A DNA stretch of 64,000 nt from Candidatus Heritagella gallinarum (lineage in GTDB: Bacteria > Bacillota > Clostridia > Oscillospirales > Acutalibacteraceae). Where the stretch lies: assembly GCA_904394685.1 (NCBI GenBank), contig CAJFNK010000039.1, positions 60,414 to 124,413 of the forward strand, written 5' to 3'. Made by a program: the position numbers and the translations under genes. The notes below the pieces were generated by a model. The model had not been told where the DNA came from. It saw only the letters and a program-made list of their open reading frames with translations, and did not search any database. Shown here piece by piece: positions 1-7,878 of this stretch. Within the stretch, counting starts at the first letter, position 1. The number at the start of each line of letters is the position of its first letter.

Positions 1-1
1 A

Positions 2-604
2 AAAGATACCATTGACCTGTTTGAAAAAATGGGCATGGACTGCAACGCTGTTCACAATAAGGGCAGGCAACTGATTTTGCCCGTTGGTGACGGCAGCATC
101 GAGGTGGTGCTGGCCAAGGCCGCCGATGTGATTACCTATGTGGAGCATGGCGTGTGCGATTTGGGCGTGGTGGGAAAGGATACCATCATGGAGAACGGCA
201 GCCGGTTCTATGAGGTGCTCGATTTGGGGTTTGGCAGATGCCGGTTTGCACTGGCCGGGCCAAAAGGGAAGGATTTTTACGAGGGCTTCTCTGAAAAGAC
301 GGTAGCCTCCAAATACCCCAATGTGACCCGTGCCTTTTTTGAAAGCAAGGCTATGGATGTGCGGGTCATCAAAATTGAGGGTTCGGTGGAGCTTGCCCCC
401 CTGCTGGGCCTTTCCGATGCTATCGTGGATATTGTAGAAACAGGTTCCACCTTGCGGGAAAACGGGCTGGAAGTAAAGGAAACGGTGGCAGATATTTCTG
501 CCCGGCTCATCGTCAACACCGCCAGCATGAAGCTCCGCAAACAGGAGATCGAAGATCTATCTGTAAGGATGGAAGATGCTATAAGAGAGGATCTGAAAGC
601 ATGA
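2..604 (+). CDS. hisG: ATP phosphoribosyltransferase, catalytic subunit (5' end outside the window)
   Basis: HisG condenses ATP with PRPP in the first step of histidine synthesis. The frame is open from base 2, so the start codon lies before the window; 200 codons are visible. The protein looks like the short HisG form, which lacks the C-terminal regulatory domain and normally works with HisZ. Recognisable stretches are VEHGVCDLGVVGKDTI, the periplasmic-binding-like fold DIVETGSTLRENGL (PRPP loop, roughly residues 145-160 of the visible part) and the ending RMEDAIREDLKA. Its stop overlaps the next start as ATGA, so the two genes are probably translationally coupled. It is the first visible gene of the his operon. 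No hisZ is visible; it may lie upstream. Confidence 0.93.
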   Translation, partial: KDTIDLFEKMGMDCNAVHNKGRQLILPVGDGSIEVVLAKAADVITYVEHGVCDLGVVGKDTIMENGSRFYEVLDLGFGRCRFALAGPKGKDFYEGFSEKTVASKYPNVTRAFFESKAMDVRVIKIEGSVELAPLLGLSDAIVDIVETGSTLRENGLEVKETVADISARLIVNTASMKLRKQEIEDLSVRMEDAIREDLKA

Positions 605-1104
605 ATGAAGAACCGATTGCAGTTTGTAACGCAAATTTCACGCAAAAAGAGTTTGTCCGTATGTTTGCTTATCGGGTGTATAGGAACCCGGTTATTTTAT
701 TGATCAATATTTTTTTCGTCCTGATAGGACTATTTCTTTTCATAGATCTGTTGCTGGGTATTGAGATAAAAATATCTCTGTTGATACAGGTTATCATTTA
801 CCTTATTTTGCTAAATGGAATGACTTATGTGGTTGGACGAATCCGATACCGGCAGAACTGTTCTATGCTTCCTCAAAATTCTCAGATGCAGACAGTATTT
901 TTTTCTGACCGGGCAGAAAAGCGGCAAAACGGTATGGCAACGAAGGTTTTGTATTATCGGGATATAAAAAAAATCCGGCACCACAACAGGGTGCATTATC
1001 TTGTGTTTCCCAATCTCATATGGTTTGCTGTACCGGATGATCAATTTATCCAGGGAAATTGGGACACCGTTTGGAATGTAATTCGTGACAAAAAGAGAAA
1101 ATAA
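601..1104 (+). CDS. YcxB-like membrane protein inside the his operon
   Basis: This 167-residue protein has no role in histidine synthesis that I recognise. Two hydrophobic segments (about residues 30-50 and 58-80) are followed by a soluble C-terminal half rich in aromatic and basic residues. That plan, with a short PH-like tail (TVFFSDRAEK... YRDIKKI... WFAVPDDQF), resembles the YcxB-like family of small membrane proteins. The gene starts in a 4-base ATGA overlap with hisG and ends 27 bases before hisD, so it is transcribed with the operon. Composition is visibly more AT-rich than its his neighbours, which suggests a later insertion. Function is unknown. Confidence 0.7.
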   Translation: MNEEPIAVCNANFTQKEFVRMFAYRVYRNPVILLINIFFVLIGLFLFIDLLLGIEIKISLLIQVIIYLILLNGMTYVVGRIRYRQNCSMLPQNSQMQTVFFSDRAEKRQNGMATKVLYYRDIKKIRHHNRVHYLVFPNLIWFAVPDDQFIQGNWDTVWNVIRDKKRK

Positions 1105-1131
1105 AGTTTTAATAGGATAGGAGGAGTTTTC

Positions 1132-2424
1132 ATGATTCAGACTGTAACCGGCAGCGCAGAAGTCTGCCGTGGATTTATTGAAAAGCTGAAAGAGCGTATT
1201 GGAGAAAACGACCGCAAGGTAGACGGTATTGTAGCGGAGATTATCGAAAACGTGCGGAAAAATGGCGATGCCGCTGTGCGGGCCTATACCGAAAAATTTG
1301 ATGGAGCCGCCCCGGAAAAGACGGAAATTTCCAAGGAAGAACTCAAGGAGCTGGCTGCCCAGTGTGACCCTGTGTTTCTTTCTGCGCTGGAAAAAGCGGC
1401 GGCCAATATCCGGGATTTCCACCAGCGCCAGAAGCAGCAGAGCTGGCTTACCACGCAGGCAAACGGCGTGATGATGGGGCAGCGGGTTCGTGGCCTTCAC
1501 CGGGTGGGAATTTATGTTCCCGGCGGTACGGCAGCCTATCCTTCCTCTGTGTTGATGAACGCCATTCCCGCCAAAATCGCTGAGGTGGGGGAGATCATCA
1601 TGGTGACGCCCCCTGCCAAAAACGGCAAGCCCAACCCGGATATCATGGCAGCTGCGTTGGTGGCCGGGGTAGATCGTGTGTTCCTGATGGGCGGCGCACA
1701 GGCGGTGGCGGCGCTGGCCTTTGGCACCGAAACGGTTCCCAAGGTGGACAAGATCGTTGGGCCGGGCAATATTTTTGTGGCCACAGCCAAAAAGCAGCTG
1801 TATGGTGCCGTGGATATCGATATGATCGCCGGCCCCAGCGAGATTTTGATCGTAGCGGATGAAACGGCAAAGCCTGCCTATCTGGCGGCTGACCTTATGT
1901 CGCAGGCAGAGCATGACCGCATGGCATCTTCTATCCTCATTACCACCAGCCAGAAGCTGGCGGATGAAACGGTGAAAGAGCTGGAAAAGCAGATGGCCTT
2001 TCTCTCCCGAAAAGACATCATCGAAGAAGCCCTTACGAATTTCGGCGCAATCATCGTGTGTGAAACCATGGACGAAGCGGTGGAGTTTGCCAACGACTTA
2101 GCCCCGGAGCATCTGGAAGTGTGCTGCGTGAATCCCATGGAATATGTAGGTCGGATGGATAATGCCGGTTCGGTGTTTTTGGGGAACTATTCTCCCGAAC
2201 CGCTGGGCGACTATTTTGCAGGGCCGAACCATGTGCTTCCCACCAGCGGGACAGCGAGATTTTTCTCACCGCTTTCGGTGGATAGCTTTGTGAAGAAATC
2301 CAGTTTTATTTATTATACCAAGCCGGCACTAAAAGAGGCGGCTGACGATATTATTTGTCTGGCAAAGACAGAAGGGCTTACGGCTCACGCCAATTCTATT
2401 GAGGTTCGCAAGCAGGATTTTTAA
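1132..2424 (+). CDS. hisD: Histidinol dehydrogenase
   Basis: HisD oxidises L-histidinol to L-histidine in two NAD-dependent steps, the last reactions of the pathway. The 430-residue length is standard. The zinc ligands are visible in MSQAEHD, the catalytic Glu-His pair in APEHLEV, and nucleotide-binding family blocks in [18 protein letters not shown] and [15 protein letters not shown]. The start is supported by a GGAGG ribosome site (aggaggagttttc ATG). It lies directly upstream of hisC. Confidence 0.97.
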   Translation: MIQTVTGSAEVCRGFIEKLKERIGENDRKVDGIVAEIIENVRKNGDAAVRAYTEKFDGAAPEKTEISKEELKELAAQCDPVFLSALEKAAANIRDFHQRQKQQSWLTTQANGVMMGQRVRGLHRVGIYVPGGTAAYPSSVLMNAIPAKIAEVGEIIMVTPPAKNGKPNPDIMAAALVAGVDRVFLMGGAQAVAALAFGTETVPKVDKIVGPGNIFVATAKKQLYGAVDIDMIAGPSEILIVADETAKPAYLAADLMSQAEHDRMASSILITTSQKLADETVKELEKQMAFLSRKDIIEEALTNFGAIIVCETMDEAVEFANDLAPEHLEVCCVNPMEYVGRMDNAGSVFLGNYSPEPLGDYFAGPNHVLPTSGTARFFSPLSVDSFVKKSSFIYYTKPALKEAADDIICLAKTEGLTAHANSIEVRKQDF

Positions 2425-2460
2425 TTGTATATAAGATTGATGAAAAGTGAGGGAAGGACT

Positions 2461-3531
2461 ATGTATCAGCTCAATGAGAAAATTCGAAATCTAAAGCCGT
2501 ATGACCCCATTTCCGGAGAGTATGCCATCCGGCTGGATGCCAATGAATCTTTTTTCGGTTTGCCTGAGGATCTTCGCACGGAGTTTTCTCATATTGCGTC
2601 AGAACTGGTACTTAACCGTTACCCTGACCCTCTTTCTACACAGGTTTGTCAGGCGTTTGCCGATTATTATCAGGTGCCAGTAGAGAACGTTACGGCCGGG
2701 AACGGCTCGGATGAGCTGATTTCGATCATCTGTACTTCTTTTTTGGAGAAAGGGGATACCTTCCTCACCTTGGAGCCGGATTTCTCCATGTACCGCTTTT
2801 ATGGCGTGATTGCCGAAGGCGTACCGGTCACGATGCAAAAGCCCGAAAGCCTTTGCGTTGATGTAGATGAGGTGATCCGGGTATGCCGGGAGAAAGATGT
2901 GAAGCTCTTGATTTTTTCCAATCCGTGTAACCCCACTTCGCTGGGACTATGTCGGGAAGAACTCCGCCGTTTGATTACTTCTGTTGAGGCGCTGGTGGTG
3001 TTGGACGAAGCCTATATGGATTTTTGGAATCAGAGCCTGTTGCCTGAATTTGACCAATACGATAATTTGCTGATTCTCCGCACCTGCTCCAAGGCTTTTG
3101 GAGGCGCTGCTTTGCGGCTTGGGTTTGCGGTTGGTTCTTTGGCGCTGACAAACGCCTTGAAAGCAGTAAAATCGCCTTATAATCTGAATTCCTTTACGCA
3201 GGCAGCGGGAGCGGCGATTTTGCGTCGTAAAGAAGAATCCCAAGCGGCAATCAAGGAGATTCTGCAATCCAAAGAAGAACTGCTGGCCGGTATGAAAGAA
3301 CTGGCAGGACGTTTTTCACAACAGATAAAAGTATTTGAAAGCAACACCAATTTTGTGTTTGTTGAAACCCCTGCGTATGAGCAGATTTTCCGGTATCTGC
3401 TGGATGCCGGGATTGCGGTTCGGAAGTTTACCGGATATTTGCGGATAACCGCCGGAACCCATGAAGAAAACCAGGCGCTTTTGAAAGCGATGGAAGGCTT
3501 TTTTGTCGCCGAAAATCAGGAGGGAAAGTAA
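2461..3531 (+). CDS. hisC: Histidinol-phosphate aminotransferase
   Basis: HisC is a PLP-dependent fold-type I aminotransferase that converts imidazole-acetol phosphate and glutamate to histidinol phosphate and 2-oxoglutarate. Visible motifs are LDANES at the start, YPDP, the SNPCNPTS loop and the PLP lysine in RTCSKAFGGAALRLG. I chose the ATG at 2461 (356 aa), preceded by gagggaagg. The frame continues back to a TTG at 2425, directly after the hisD stop, but that start has no ribosome site. The stop touches the hisB start, consistent with coupled translation. Confidence 0.95.
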   Translation: MYQLNEKIRNLKPYDPISGEYAIRLDANESFFGLPEDLRTEFSHIASELVLNRYPDPLSTQVCQAFADYYQVPVENVTAGNGSDELISIICTSFLEKGDTFLTLEPDFSMYRFYGVIAEGVPVTMQKPESLCVDVDEVIRVCREKDVKLLIFSNPCNPTSLGLCREELRRLITSVEALVVLDEAYMDFWNQSLLPEFDQYDNLLILRTCSKAFGGAALRLGFAVGSLALTNALKAVKSPYNLNSFTQAAGAAILRRKEESQAAIKEILQSKEELLAGMKELAGRFSQQIKVFESNTNFVFVETPAYEQIFRYLLDAGIAVRKFTGYLRITAGTHEENQALLKAMEGFFVAENQEGK

Positions 3532-4116
3532 ATGGAGCAGGAACGGACTGCGCTGGTTACCAGAAAATCAAAGGAAACGGATATCACTGTTTCCGTATCG
3601 CTGGACGGTGGAGCGGTTGAAATTGAAACCGGGATTGGCTTTTTTGACCATATGCTCACCGCATTGGCGGTTCATGGCGGCTTTGGGCTAAAAGTCCACG
3701 CCGAGGGCGATCTGTATGTGGATTGCCACCACACCATTGAAGATACCGGCATTGTGCTGGGCAAGGCTTTTGCGCAGGCGCTGGGCGATAAGGGCGGTAT
3801 TTGCCGGTTTGGCAGCTTTTTTGTGCCGATGGATGAAGCTCTTGCTTTTGCTTCTGTGGATATCAGCGGCAGGCCGTTTCTGGTGTTTCAGGGAGAGTTC
3901 CCGGAGGAGCGTGTAGGGGATTTTGATACCTGCATGACAGAGGAATTTTTCAGAGCGCTGGCGTTTAACGCCGGGATGACGCTGCATATGCGGGTAGAAT
4001 ACGGCAAAAATTCTCATCATATGATAGAAGCGCTTTTCAAAGCAGCGGCACATTCGCTTCGGGAAGCAACCGCTCCCAACGGCGGCGGAGTGCTTTCCAC
4101 AAAAGGGATTTTGTGA
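3532..4116 (+). CDS. hisB: Imidazoleglycerol-phosphate dehydratase
   Basis: This is the monofunctional bacterial IGP dehydratase (194 aa), without the phosphatase domain found in E. coli HisB. The manganese-binding histidine clusters are present as GFFDHML, DCHHTIEDTGI and the second repeat NSHHMIEALFKAAAHSL. It dehydrates imidazole-glycerol phosphate to imidazole-acetol phosphate, the substrate of HisC. The start directly abuts the hisC stop and follows GGAGGGAAAGTAA. In many bacteria hisH follows hisB; here a 319-base non-coding stretch follows instead. Confidence 0.96.
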   Translation: MEQERTALVTRKSKETDITVSVSLDGGAVEIETGIGFFDHMLTALAVHGGFGLKVHAEGDLYVDCHHTIEDTGIVLGKAFAQALGDKGGICRFGSFFVPMDEALAFASVDISGRPFLVFQGEFPEERVGDFDTCMTEEFFRALAFNAGMTLHMRVEYGKNSHHMIEALFKAAAHSLREATAPNGGGVLSTKGIL

Positions 4117-4149
4117 TATACTAATCTATAGAAAGCTAGCTGCCTTGCT

Positions 4150-4312
4150 AGGGCTTGTTTGAAAATAGAGAAAATGCCGGATTTTTTCCCAGAGCGAGGG
4201 GCTTACAAGGAAAAAAGCGCAGGAATCCTTTCCGGATTCCGAGCATTTTTGACACAGGAAGCAGCCGCTATTGGGGAAAAAGACGATGTTTATGATTTTT
4301 TAATCAAGCCCT
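4150..4312. repeat. MITE-like palindromic repeat, copy 1
   Basis: This 163-base non-coding element begins AGGGCTTGTTTGAAAA and ends as the inverted complement, TTTTTAATCAAGCCCT. Read on the minus strand it resembles the element at 25792-25947 in its end sequence, in a following ATCGTCTTTTTCC block, in a GGCTGCT...AAAAAT block and in its other end. Flanking bases (AGCTGC on the left, GCAGCT on the right) extend the inverted repeat imperfectly. It fills most of the 319-base gap between hisB and hisA-hisI. No open frame is contained. Confidence 0.6.
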
Positions 4313-4402
4313 AAGGTTAGCAGCTGTTTTATGAAATCATTGATGGCATAGCAAAAAGGAAGAAAAGAAAATCGAGAGCCCCCAGAGGAAGGGAAACGGA
4401 TT

Positions 4403-4420
4403 CGGCGATAGTAATCGCCG
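4403..4420 (+). other. Short hairpin just before the hisA-hisI ribosome site
   Basis: CGGCGAT and ATCGCCG form a perfect 7-bp stem with loop AGTA. The stem ends directly before the GGAAAGG ribosome site of hisA-hisI. It is not followed by a T-run, so it is not a terminator; it may influence mRNA stability or translation after the repeat insertion. Confidence 0.45.
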
Positions 4421-4435
4421 GGAAAGGATGAATTT

Positions 4436-5509
4436 ATGGTTATTTTACCTGCAATCGATCTTCATGCAGGTCAATGTGTGCGCCTGCATCAGGGAGATTA
4501 TGCCACGGCAGAGAAGGTAGCAGAGGACGCAGTAAAGACTGCAAAAAGCTTTGAAGCAGCGGGGGCCCGTTGGCTTCATACCGTAGATTTGGATGGCGCA
4601 AAAAATGGGAAACCGCTGAATGATTCTACCATTTTTGAAATTGTGAAGAACACCGATATGCACGTTGAGGTGGGCGGCGGTATCCGGGATATGGAAACCG
4701 TGGAGCATTATTTGCAAAGAGGGGTGTCCCGGATTATCCTGGGTTCAGCGGCCTTGCGTGACCCGGCTTTTGTAAAAGAAGCGGTTCAAAAATATGGCAA
4801 GAAGATCGCTGTGGGAATCGATGCCCGTGGCGGTAAAGTTGCGGCAGCGGGATGGCTGGAAACCTCGGATGTGGATTATCTGGATATGGCAAAGAGAATG
4901 GAAGAAATCGGGGTGCGGTATCTGATCGTCACCGATATTTCAAAAGACGGAACCCTCAATGGCCCGAATCTGGATATGCTGGATAAAATCAACAATTCGG
5001 TATCCTGCAATATTATCGCAAGTGGCGGCGTGAGTAACCTCAAAGATATTATCGATCTTTATGAGCTGAATCTTTATGGAGCAATCTGTGGAAAATCCGT
5101 GTATGCAGGCAGCTTGGATCTCAAAACCGCTATTTTGGCTGCCCACCGTATTTCCGGCAAGCATATGCATTCCGAAGAAGCCATGGACGATTTCATCGAG
5201 CAGTATTTCCAAAAAGGGGATTTGATTCCCGCCATTGTACAGGAAGCCGCTACCGGAGAGGTTTTAATGCTGGCCTATATGAACCGGGAATCCCTCAAAC
5301 GCACTTTCTCCACAGGATACACCTGGTTTTACAGCCGCAGCCGTCAAACGCTCTGGAACAAAGGGGCAACCTCTGGTCATGTGCAGAAGATTGTTTCCAT
5401 CTCGGCAGATTGTGATGACGACGCCCTGCTGGTGAAGGTTATCCAGACTGGAAATGCCTGCCACACCGGCGCACACAGTTGCTTCTTTAAGAATATCTGG
5501 AATCAGTAA
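4436..5509 (+). CDS. hisAI: HisA-HisI fusion: ProFAR isomerase plus phosphoribosyl-AMP cyclohydrolase
   Basis: A single 357-codon frame carries two histidine enzymes. Residues 1 to about 243 are HisA, a TIM barrel with the catalytic Asp in [13 protein letters not shown] and the second Asp region [13 protein letters not shown]. From about residue 250 the chain is HisI (PRA-cyclohydrolase), with [11 protein letters not shown], the metal site [13 protein letters not shown] and the zinc cysteines in [11 protein letters not shown]. HisI acts before HisA in the pathway. The usual hisF gene between hisA and hisI is absent, so the fusion could follow a hisF deletion. No internal start with a good ribosome site precedes the HisI part. 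GGAAAGG precedes the ATG. Confidence 0.93.
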   Translation: MVILPAIDLHAGQCVRLHQGDYATAEKVAEDAVKTAKSFEAAGARWLHTVDLDGAKNGKPLNDSTIFEIVKNTDMHVEVGGGIRDMETVEHYLQRGVSRIILGSAALRDPAFVKEAVQKYGKKIAVGIDARGGKVAAAGWLETSDVDYLDMAKRMEEIGVRYLIVTDISKDGTLNGPNLDMLDKINNSVSCNIIASGGVSNLKDIIDLYELNLYGAICGKSVYAGSLDLKTAILAAHRISGKHMHSEEAMDDFIEQYFQKGDLIPAIVQEAATGEVLMLAYMNRESLKRTFSTGYTWFYSRSRQTLWNKGATSGHVQKIVSISADCDDDALLVKVIQTGNACHTGAHSCFFKNIWNQ

Positions 5510-5528
5510 CGGAAGGGGAAGGTTTGAA

Positions 5529-5855
5529 ATGAACGATACCTTACAGGCACTCTATGATACAGTTGTCAGCCGGAAAGAAGAAAAACAGGAGGGTTCGTAT
5601 ACCTGTTATCTTTTTGAAAAGGGGCTCGATAAGATCCTCAAAAAATGCGGTGAGGAATGCAGCGAGGTGATTATCGCCGCCAAAAACGGGGATAACAGCG
5701 AAACGGTTTTGGAAATTTCCGACCTGCTTTATCACTTGATGGTACTGATGGTGAATGAAGGCATCAAACTGGAAGATGTGGAGGCAGAGCTGGCCAAGCG
5801 CAGCAACAAAACCGGTAACCTAAAGACCTTCCATCAGGTAGACAAAAACTCCTGA
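5529..5855 (+). CDS. hisE: Phosphoribosyl-ATP pyrophosphatase
   Basis: HisE hydrolyses PR-ATP to PR-AMP, the second step of histidine synthesis. The 108-residue protein has the all-alpha NTP-pyrophosphohydrolase motif KKCGEECSEVIIAAKN...ELSDLLYH-like (here EISDLLYHLMVLM). I chose ATG 5529, preceded by GGAAGGGGAAGG; the frame stays open upstream but overlaps the HisI end without a ribosome site. HisE is separate here, although in many bacteria it is fused to HisI. It is the last gene before the terminator. Confidence 0.94.
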   Translation: MNDTLQALYDTVVSRKEEKQEGSYTCYLFEKGLDKILKKCGEECSEVIIAAKNGDNSETVLEISDLLYHLMVLMVNEGIKLEDVEAELAKRSNKTGNLKTFHQVDKNS

Positions 5856-5875
5856 TAGACTTGTTTTACAGTCAG

Positions 5876-5915
5876 GCAGCAAGCCCGTTTCTTGAATCGG
5901 GTTTGCTGCTTTTTT
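5876..5915 (+). terminator. Intrinsic terminator of the his operon
   Basis: GCAGCAAGCCCG pairs with CGGGTTTGCTGC (one G-T pair) across a 10-base loop and is followed by six T residues. Confidence 0.88.
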
Positions 5916-5977
5916 GCTATATAAAGTTTTCTGTGACGAGAAAGTTTGGCAACACTTCCGATTTTTAAAGCAAGCGG

Positions 5978-6006
5978 TTGACAAGACAAAACGATAGAAT
6001 TACAAT
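5978..6006 (+). promoter_or_regulatory. Sigma-A promoter of the ECF S-component gene
   Basis: TTGACA (5978-5983) and TACAAT (6001-6006) are separated by 17 bases. They lie 47 bases before the start codon of the transporter gene. Confidence 0.8.
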
Positions 6007-6010
6007 ACAT

Positions 6011-6022
6011 GTGTCAAGACAC
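6011..6022. promoter_or_regulatory. Palindrome resembling a NiaR operator
   Basis: GTGTCAAGACAC is an almost perfect 12-bp palindrome immediately downstream of the -10 box, where a bound repressor would block transcription. Its TGTC-AA-GACA core resembles the operator I recall for the niacin repressor NiaR (YrxA) of Firmicutes. No niaR gene is in this window. Confidence 0.5.
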
Positions 6023-6052
6023 CTAATTTGATACATAAGAGAGGGAATCAAA

Positions 6053-6646
6053 ATGAAGGTTCAAAAGAAGATTCAAACCATGGTGATTGCCGCATTGCTG
6101 TGTGCAATTGGGATTGTGATCCCGATGTTCTGTCCCAAAATTATTTTGGAGCCGGCCTCCTTTACGCTTGCCAGCCATGTTCCGCTGTTCATGGCAATGT
6201 TTATCTCCCTGCCGGTTTCGTTGATCGTCTGTTTGGGAACCACGGTAGGATTTTTCTTTGCCGGGTTCCCGCCGGTGGTGGTGCTGCGTGCCCTGAGCCA
6301 GATTGTGTTTGTGGTGTTGGGCGCTTGGATTCTGCAAAAAAAGGGCAATTTGGTTGGAAAACCGCTTTCCAGCATTGCTTTTAGTTTTGTGATGGGATTG
6401 ATTCATGGCGTTTGTGAAATGCTGGTTTCGACAGCATTCTATTTCGGTGGCAGTGCTGCAGAAGGAAGCAGTTATATGATGACAGTTGTGGTACTGGTCG
6501 GTGTTGGAACGCTCATTCATAGCATGGTGGATTATGGAATCGCCGTGGTGGTGTGGCGTGCAGTACAAAAGGTTGTAACAGTTCCGGTTAGCGTCCATCT
6601 GGGCAAGAAGGCGAGAGTAAGTCAAGAATTTGCTACACACAACTAA
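6053..6646 (+). CDS. ECF transporter S component (substrate-binding membrane subunit; niacin suspected)
   Basis: This 197-residue hydrophobic protein has about six membrane segments and the features of an S component of an energy-coupling-factor vitamin transporter. The block FTLASHVPLFMAMFISLPVS followed by GTTVGFFFAGFPPVVVLRALS is typical of one S-component group that I associate with the proposed niacin transporter NiaX. S components bind the vitamin and use shared EcfA/A'/T subunits, which are not encoded here. The NiaR-like palindrome in the promoter supports niacin, but this remains inference; another vitamin is possible. A good ribosome site (agagaggg) precedes the ATG. Confidence 0.72.
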   Translation: MKVQKKIQTMVIAALLCAIGIVIPMFCPKIILEPASFTLASHVPLFMAMFISLPVSLIVCLGTTVGFFFAGFPPVVVLRALSQIVFVVLGAWILQKKGNLVGKPLSSIAFSFVMGLIHGVCEMLVSTAFYFGGSAAEGSSYMMTVVVLVGVGTLIHSMVDYGIAVVVWRAVQKVVTVPVSVHLGKKARVSQEFATHN

Positions 6647-6705
6647 TAGTTTTTTATTTGATAACTGCAATAGTACTTTTTGGATAACGCAGGTCTGTCA
6701 TATGC

Positions 6706-6730
6706 AAGAGGATTCTTTTAGAATCCTCTT
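6706..6730 (+). terminator. Hairpin after the transporter gene, possible terminator
   Basis: AAGAGGATTCT and AGAATCCTCTT form a perfect 11-bp stem with a TTT loop. The following bases (GACTTTCTT) are only partly T-rich, so termination may be incomplete. The 3' arm overlaps the -35 box of the rplU promoter. Confidence 0.55.
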
Positions 6731-6757
6731 GACTTTCTTGACAGATTGTGGTATGCT
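6729..6757 (+). promoter_or_regulatory. Promoter of the L21-Prp-L27 operon
   Basis: TTGACT (6729-6734) and TATGCT (6752-6757) are separated by 17 bases. The start of transcription would be near 6764, leaving a leader of about 90 bases before rplU. Confidence 0.75.
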
Positions 6758-6767
6758 GTTTAAGCCG

Positions 6768-6825
6768 CATATTCTGGGCTGCGAAGATCATTCGCAAAAG
6801 TGGACAACACCCGCCTGAGAATAGC
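6768..6825 (+). promoter_or_regulatory. Structured leader of rplU (L21-leader-like)
   Basis: Hand pairing gives an outer stem TATTCT (6770-6775) with AGAATA (6818-6823), a short GGC/GCC extension, and an inner perfect hairpin TGCGAA/TTCGCA (6780-6796). The position and stem-within-stem plan fit the L21 leader known from Firmicutes, where L21 is thought to control its own operon. The match to that family was not computed. Confidence 0.55.
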
Positions 6826-6856
6826 GAGTTTATAGAAAAGGCAGGGCCTTCGATTC

Positions 6857-7165
6857 ATGTTTGCTATTATTGAAACCGGCGGCAAGCAGTACAAAGTACA
6901 GTACGGCGATGTCATCTTCGTCGAGAAGCTTGCAGCAGAAGAAAACTCCACCGTTAACTTCCAGGTTGTCGCCATCTGCGGCGAGGACGGCCTGAAGGTC
7001 GGCAAGCCCTATGTTGAGGGTGCAACCGTTACCGGCAAGGTGCTGAAGAACGGCAAAGCAAAGAAGATCACAGTGTTTACTTACAAGCCCAAGAAGGGTG
7101 AAAAGCGCAAGATGGGCCACAGACAGCCCTACACCAAGGTTCAGATCGAGGCAGTGGAAGCGTAA
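6857..7165 (+). CDS. rplU: Large-subunit ribosomal protein L21
   Basis: Protein bL21 (102 aa) of the 50S subunit, recognised by [15 protein letters not shown] at the N-terminus and [19 protein letters not shown] at the C-terminus, which contacts 23S rRNA. It is the first gene of the conserved Firmicutes trio rplU-prp-rpmA, with only three bases before prp. Confidence 0.97.
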   Translation: MFAIIETGGKQYKVQYGDVIFVEKLAAEENSTVNFQVVAICGEDGLKVGKPYVEGATVTGKVLKNGKAKKITVFTYKPKKGEKRKMGHRQPYTKVQIEAVEA

Positions 7166-7168
7166 GCA

Positions 7169-7495
7169 ATGATTACTGCTGAGTTTCTGACCAGACCGAA
7201 TGGTCAGCTGATAGGATTTATTATCAGTGGTCATGCAGAGGCCGGTGAAGCTGGCGAAGATATTGTGTGTGCAGCGGTTTCGTCTGCCGCTTATCTGACA
7301 GCCAATACAATCACCGAGATTCTGCACGTCCCCGCTGAAATCAGCGTGGACGAAAAAGGTGAAATGCGGCTTCGAATCTGGGAGGAAAAAGATATTCCTC
7401 TTTGCCGTGACTGTTTGGCAGGTTTCCGTTTGCATATGACGGGACTGGAAGAACAGTATCCAGAGAATATCAGTGTTCATTATTTGGAGGTGTAA
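7169..7495 (+). CDS. prp: Ribosomal-processing cysteine protease Prp
   Basis: Prp (YsxB family, 108 aa) removes the N-terminal extension of L27. The catalytic pair is visible as His in [14 protein letters not shown] and Cys in [17 protein letters not shown]. The gene lies between rplU and rpmA, as in other Firmicutes whose L27 carries a cleavable leader, and its substrate is encoded two bases downstream. AGGTG near its end serves as ribosome site for rpmA. Confidence 0.93.
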   Translation: MITAEFLTRPNGQLIGFIISGHAEAGEAGEDIVCAAVSSAAYLTANTITEILHVPAEISVDEKGEMRLRIWEEKDIPLCRDCLAGFRLHMTGLEEQYPENISVHYLEV

Positions 7496-7497
7496 GT

Positions 7498-7782
7498 ATG
7501 CTGAAGATCAACATCCAGCTGTTTGCTCATAAAAAAGGTATGGGTTCCACCAAGAACGGCCGTGACTCCGAGTCCAAGCGTCTCGGCGTGAAGCGTGCTG
7601 ACGGACAGTTCGTTCTGGCCGGCAACATTCTGGTGAAACAGCGTGGCACTCACATTCATCCCGGCGAGAACGTGGGCAGAGGTTCTGATGATTCCCTGTT
7701 CGCCCTGGTTGACGGTAAGGTCAAGTTCGAGCGTCTGGGCCGTGACCGCAAGAAGGTCAGCGTTTACAGCGTAGAGCAGTAA
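7498..7782 (+). CDS. rpmA: Large-subunit ribosomal protein L27 with Prp-cleavable leader
   Basis: Protein bL27 (94 aa), whose N-terminus reaches the peptidyl-transferase centre. The sequence starts [17 protein letters not shown]; the first nine residues form the Firmicutes-type extension, and Prp would cut after LF, exposing AHKKG. The rest ([16 protein letters not shown]) is typical. The cut is predicted from the S. aureus case (FF before ASKKG). Confidence 0.97.
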   Translation: MLKINIQLFAHKKGMGSTKNGRDSESKRLGVKRADGQFVLAGNILVKQRGTHIHPGENVGRGSDDSLFALVDGKVKFERLGRDRKKVSVYSVEQ

Positions 7783-7794
7783 GAATGTTACAAG

Positions 7795-7829
7795 AAAAAT
7801 CCCGGGACAGTAATGGCCCGGGATTTTTT
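7795..7829 (+). terminator. Terminator after rpmA
   Basis: AATCCCGGG and CCCGGGATT form a stem around a 10-base loop, followed by a run of T residues. The upstream A-run makes it usable in both directions. Confidence 0.88.
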
Positions 7830-7878
7830 GATATTTACTGGGAATGAATAAACATACGATAAAGGAGGCGGATTCCTT

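Noticed and set aside
811..1914. 367-codon open frame on the minus strand over hisD
   Set aside because: Shadow of the YcxB-like gene and hisD; no motif and no ribosome site.
2425..2460. Upstream TTG start for hisC
   Set aside because: It has no ribosome site and adds residues with no counterpart in HisC; ATG 2461 follows gagggaagg.
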